Below, piece by piece: positions 61,259 to 64,000 of a stretch of 64,000 nucleotides of DNA (position 1 is the stretch's first letter; each line of letters opens with the position of its first letter). The notes under the pieces are model-generated. The model saw only the letters and a list, made by a program, of their open reading frames with translations. It was not told the DNA's origin and did no database searches. The DNA comes from Streptomyces lincolnensis (lineage in GTDB: Bacteria > Actinomycetota > Actinomycetes > Streptomycetales > Streptomycetaceae), in assembly GCF_021173675.1 (NCBI RefSeq), contig NZ_JAIHON010000006.1, forward strand, positions 124,001 through 188,000. The letters are read 5' to 3'. Made by a program: the position numbers and the translations under genes.

Positions 61259-62725
61259 TCAGGCCTGTTCGGCCCACCACTCCTTGAGCGCGGCCACCGC
61301 GTCGTCGTGCCCCATGGGACCGTTCTCCAGCCGCAGTTCCAGCATGTGCTTGTAGGCACGGCCGATCGCCGGACCGGGGCCGACCTCGAGGATCTCCATG
61401 ATCTGGTTGCCGTCGAGGTCCGGCCGGATCGCGTCCAGCTCCTCCTGCTCCTGGAGCTGCGAGATCCGCTCCTCCAGACCGTCGTAGGCACGGGAGAGCG
61501 CGGCGGCCTTGCGCTTGTTCCGGGTCGTGCAGTCCGAGCGGGTCAGCTTGTGGAGGCGATCGAGCAACGGCCCGGCGTCACGGACGTAGCGGCGGACGGC
61601 GGAGTCCGTCCACTCTCCGGTGCCGTATCCGTGGAAGCGCAGATGGAGCTCGACCAGCTGCGAGACGTCCTTCACCAGGTCGTTGGAGTACTTCAGCGCG
61701 GTCATGCGCTTCTTGGTCATCTTCGCCCCGACCACCTCGTGGTGGTGGAAGGAGACCCTGCCGTCCTTCTCGAAGCGGCGCGTGCGCGGCTTGCCGATGT
61801 CGTGCAGCAGCGCGGCCAGACGCAGGGTCAGGTCGGGACCGTTCTCCTCCAGCGCGATCGCCTGCTCCAGGACGATCAGGGTGTGCTCGTAGACATCCTT
61901 GTGGCGGTGGTGTTCGTCGCTCTCCAGACGCAGCGCCGGCAGCTCGGGCAGCACGTGGTCGGCGAGTCCGGTGTCGACCAGCAGGGTCAGGCCCTTGCGC
62001 GGGTTGCCGGACTGGATCAGCTTGTTCAGCTCGTCCCGCACCCGTTCCGCCGAGACGATCTCGATGCGCCCGGACATCTCCTTCATGGCCGTGACGACCT
62101 CGGGGGCGACCTCGAAGTCGAGCTGTGCGGCGAAACGCGCGGCCCGCATCATCCGCAGCGGATCGTCGGAGAAGGACGCCTCCGGAGTGCCGGGGGTGCG
62201 CAGCACCCCGGCCGCGAGGTCGTCTAGTCCGCCGTGCGGGTCGATGAACTCCTTCTCCGGCAGCGCGACGGCCATCGCGTTGACGGTGAAGTCGCGCCGG
62301 ACGAGGTCCTCCTCGATGGAGTCGCCGTACGAGACCTCGGGCTTGCGCGAGGTCCGGTCGTACGCCTCGGACCGGTAGGTCGTGACCTCGATCTGAAAGC
62401 TTCGATCGATGTCTCCGACGCGGGCGTCCTTCTGTGCCCCGACGGTACCGAAGGCGATCCCGACCTCCCACACGGCGTCCGCCCACGGCCGGACGATCTT
62501 CAGTACGTCCTCGGGGCGGGCGTCGGTCGTGAAGTCCAGGTCGTTGCCCAGCCGGCCGAGCAGCGCGTCCCGGACCGAACCGCCGACCAGGGCGAGCGTG
62601 AACCCGGCCTCCTGGAAACGGCGGGCGAGATCGTCGGCGACAGGAGCCACTCGCAGCAGCTCGGTCACCGCGCGGTGCTGCACCTGACTCAGGGCACTGG
62701 ACTTGTCTTCGTTGGCGTTCGGCAC
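61259..62725 (-). CDS. pcnA: CCA tRNA nucleotidyltransferase / poly(A) polymerase-type enzyme
   Basis: Protein of 488 aa, class II nucleotidyltransferase: LVGGSVRDALLGRLGNDLDFTTDARPEDV holds the metal-binding DxD; RRDFTVNAMAVALPEKEFIDPHGG follows; the HD domain (LAALLHDIGKPRTRRF, HHEVVGAKMTKKRMTALKYSN) gives phosphohydrolase activity. It adds CCA to tRNA and may polyadenylate RNA in Streptomyces. GTG 62725 has no ribosome binding site; a TACCCT element close upstream suggests a leaderless mRNA. Ends next to a parS hairpin. Confidence 0.93.
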   Translation of the reverse strand: MPNANEDKSSALSQVQHRAVTELLRVAPVADDLARRFQEAGFTLALVGGSVRDALLGRLGNDLDFTTDARPEDVLKIVRPWADAVWEVGIAFGTVGAQKDARVGDIDRSFQIEVTTYRSEAYDRTSRKPEVSYGDSIEEDLVRRDFTVNAMAVALPEKEFIDPHGGLDDLAAGVLRTPGTPEASFSDDPLRMMRAARFAAQLDFEVAPEVVTAMKEMSGRIEIVSAERVRDELNKLIQSGNPRKGLTLLVDTGLADHVLPELPALRLESDEHHRHKDVYEHTLIVLEQAIALEENGPDLTLRLAALLHDIGKPRTRRFEKDGRVSFHHHEVVGAKMTKKRMTALKYSNDLVKDVSQLVELHLRFHGYGTGEWTDSAVRRYVRDAGPLLDRLHKLTRSDCTTRNKRKAAALSRAYDGLEERISQLQEQEELDAIRPDLDGNQIMEILEVGPGPAIGRAYKHMLELRLENGPMGHDDAVAALKEWWAEQA

Positions 62726-63004
62726 AACAGAAAAGGGTACGTGGCCCGGGCCACCGAGGGCGCATGCATTACCCGGGCGCAGGTCCCCCACGCGTCCGCG
62801 CACAAGGTCTGCCCGTGAAGATCACGGAAGCCGCACGGAAGCGGCACCGGCGAGACTCCCTTTATACGTGCACATTCGGGACAGCACGACAGTGTCCTCC
62901 GATCTTGTGGAGCAGTCCGCGGCACTTCCCCTCAGCGCGCATCGTTACCATGCGTGGACGCACATTCCGACGACCACTGACGACGACGAGGGACGGGCGA
63001 GCGC
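62726..63004. promoter_or_regulatory. divergent pcnA/DUF6049 promoter region
   Basis: 279 bp between the two divergent starts. A TTATAC-like element lies near 62872 and a TACCAT element near 62946. No gene was recognised. Confidence 0.35.
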
Positions 63005-64000
63005 GTGGCCGAGGCGGCAGACTTCCAGGGGACCAGTGCCTCACCTGCCCGCCGGTGGCTCCGGCGTACCGGAGCCCTGCTCGCCGGGGCGCCGCTGCTG
63101 GCCGGACTGTGCCAGCTGTCCGCCGCCACGCCCGCCGAGGCCGCCGACTCGGGCACCGTGTCCGTGGCCCTCGACACCCTCACCCCCAGCGCCCCCACGG
63201 AGGGCGACACGATCACCGTGTCCGGCACGGTGACCAACAACGGCAAGCAGGCCGTCACGAAGGCCCACGTCGGACTGAGCGTGGGATCGGAGATCACCAC
63301 CCGGTCCTCGATCGACACGGCCGCCAAGGACAGCAGCGACATCCAGGACCCCACCGGGCCGGAGGTCGGCGGCAAGTACGTCGCGAAGTTCGCCAAGCTG
63401 ACGCCCGGCGTCGCCGAACCCTTCTCCATCTCCGTGCCGGCCGACGAGCTCGACCTCGGTGGCAGCGGGGTCTACCCGCTCGCCGTCGCACTCTCCGGCG
63501 AGACCTCCGCGCAGCCGTGGGAACAGCTCCTCGGCGTGCAGCGGACGTTCCTGCCGTGGCAGTCCGACGAGGCCGACACCAGGACCAGGACGACGTATCT
63601 GTGGCCGCTCGTCTCCTCCGTCCACATGACGGCGGAGACCGGGTCCAACGAGCAGCAGACGCCGGTGTTCCTCAACGACGACCTGACCAAGGAGATCGCG
63701 CCGGGCGGACGGCTGGACCGGATGCTGTCGCTGGGCAAGAACCTGGACGTCACCTGGGTGATCGACCCGGACCTGCTGGCCTCGGTCGACGCGATGACAC
63801 GCACCTACCGGGTGAAGGCGGGCGACACCACCAGGGCGGGCACCGTCGAGGAGCAGAACCTCGCCAAGGCCTGGCTCGCCGAGTTGCAGAAGGCGGTGGC
63901 GGACAAGGAGGTCGTCGCCCTGCCCTTCGGCGACCCCGACCTCGCGTCCCTGGCACACAACGGCACGAGCGTCACCGGCTCCCTCAGCCACCTCGACGAG
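63005..64000 (+). CDS. secreted DUF6049-type protein, 5' part
   Basis: Runs off the right end: 332 codons are visible without a stop. GTG 63005 begins MAEAADFQGTSASPARRWLRR, then a signal-like hydrophobic segment (TGALLAGAPLLAGLCQLSA) and an Ala-x-Ala region (TPAEAADSG). The extracytoplasmic part has immunoglobulin-like beta-sandwich sequence (GDTITVSGTVTNNGKQAVTKAHVGLSV) and later a catalytic-looking GRLDRMLSLGKNLDVTWVIDPDLL. It resembles the DUF6049 protein that precedes murJ (mviN) in Streptomyces, so a role in cell-wall or lipid-II biology is plausible. Confidence in frame is high. Confidence 0.88.
   Translation, partial: MAEAADFQGTSASPARRWLRRTGALLAGAPLLAGLCQLSAATPAEAADSGTVSVALDTLTPSAPTEGDTITVSGTVTNNGKQAVTKAHVGLSVGSEITTRSSIDTAAKDSSDIQDPTGPEVGGKYVAKFAKLTPGVAEPFSISVPADELDLGGSGVYPLAVALSGETSAQPWEQLLGVQRTFLPWQSDEADTRTRTTYLWPLVSSVHMTAETGSNEQQTPVFLNDDLTKEIAPGGRLDRMLSLGKNLDVTWVIDPDLLASVDAMTRTYRVKAGDTTRAGTVEEQNLAKAWLAELQKAVADKEVVALPFGDPDLASLAHNGTSVTGSLSHLDE

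Overview
This window comes from the chromosome core of a Streptomyces. Three observations support that: very high GC with strong third-position GC bias; actinomycete gene order (rpsF-ssb-rpsR-rplI next to dnaB, then femX, a class A PBP, inositol-3-phosphate synthase and pcnA); and Streptomyces-specific genes such as ssgA/ssgR. The order matches, by memory, the SCO39xx region of S. coelicolor read from high to low locus numbers, so oriC should lie beyond the right end. Eight perfect copies of the ParB-binding parS sequence GTTTCACGTGAAAC, plus three one-mismatch copies, are scattered through the window, as expected near oriC.

Layout. 1-4104: a translationally coupled + strand operon with 4-bp overlaps (end of an M24 peptidase, an alpha/beta hydrolase-SDR fusion, a ferritin-like hydrolase, a MerR regulator). 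4105-5247: a DnaA-box cluster, kptA and a hypothetical gene. 5300-11525: an LLM (F420-type) oxidoreductase gene occurs twice, first as an 84-codon broken 5' end, then as an intact but diverged copy. About 5.1 kb lies between them and carries a VapBC-like toxin-antitoxin pair and a SNF2 helicase/SWIM zinc-finger pair; this looks like an inserted island. 11618-15440: HAD phosphatase, LytM-type peptidase and GAF histidine kinase. 15608-21709: the cytochrome bd operon cydA-cydB-cydCD on the - strand with a perfect Rex operator upstream. 22060-27055: hisC, a TTA-containing LacI regulator, a metallophosphatase and a membrane protein.

27233-29209: thiC with a TPP riboswitch whose variable arm contains a parS-like site. 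29289-35359: a His/Gly-rich YibE/F membrane protein, the sporulation genes ssgA and ssgR, small membrane and cupin proteins, ptpA and a cystathionine gamma-lyase-like gene. 35587-44285: a TTA-containing LysR regulator, Nudix, a globin-reductase with a long disordered N-terminus, HAD, two GNATs, an MFS exporter and a serine hydrolase. 44360-49505: dnaB, a MATE exporter and rplI-rpsR-ssb-rpsF. 49782-54104: cell-wall genes (femX, alanine-racemase-like, GT-C). 54395-64000: a secreted DUF2690 protein, a class A PBP, a PadR regulator with palindromic operator, ino1, an MFS transporter, pcnA, and the start of a secreted DUF6049 protein that runs off the window.

Two themes recur. Growth and division functions are concentrated here: replication (dnaB, ssb), ribosome, peptidoglycan (FemX, PBP), inositol and sporulation (ssgA). 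Many intergenic gaps hold long perfect hairpins, and two of these hairpins have a parS site at their exact centre. All coordinates and motifs were read by eye; functional names rest on family resemblance, not on searches.
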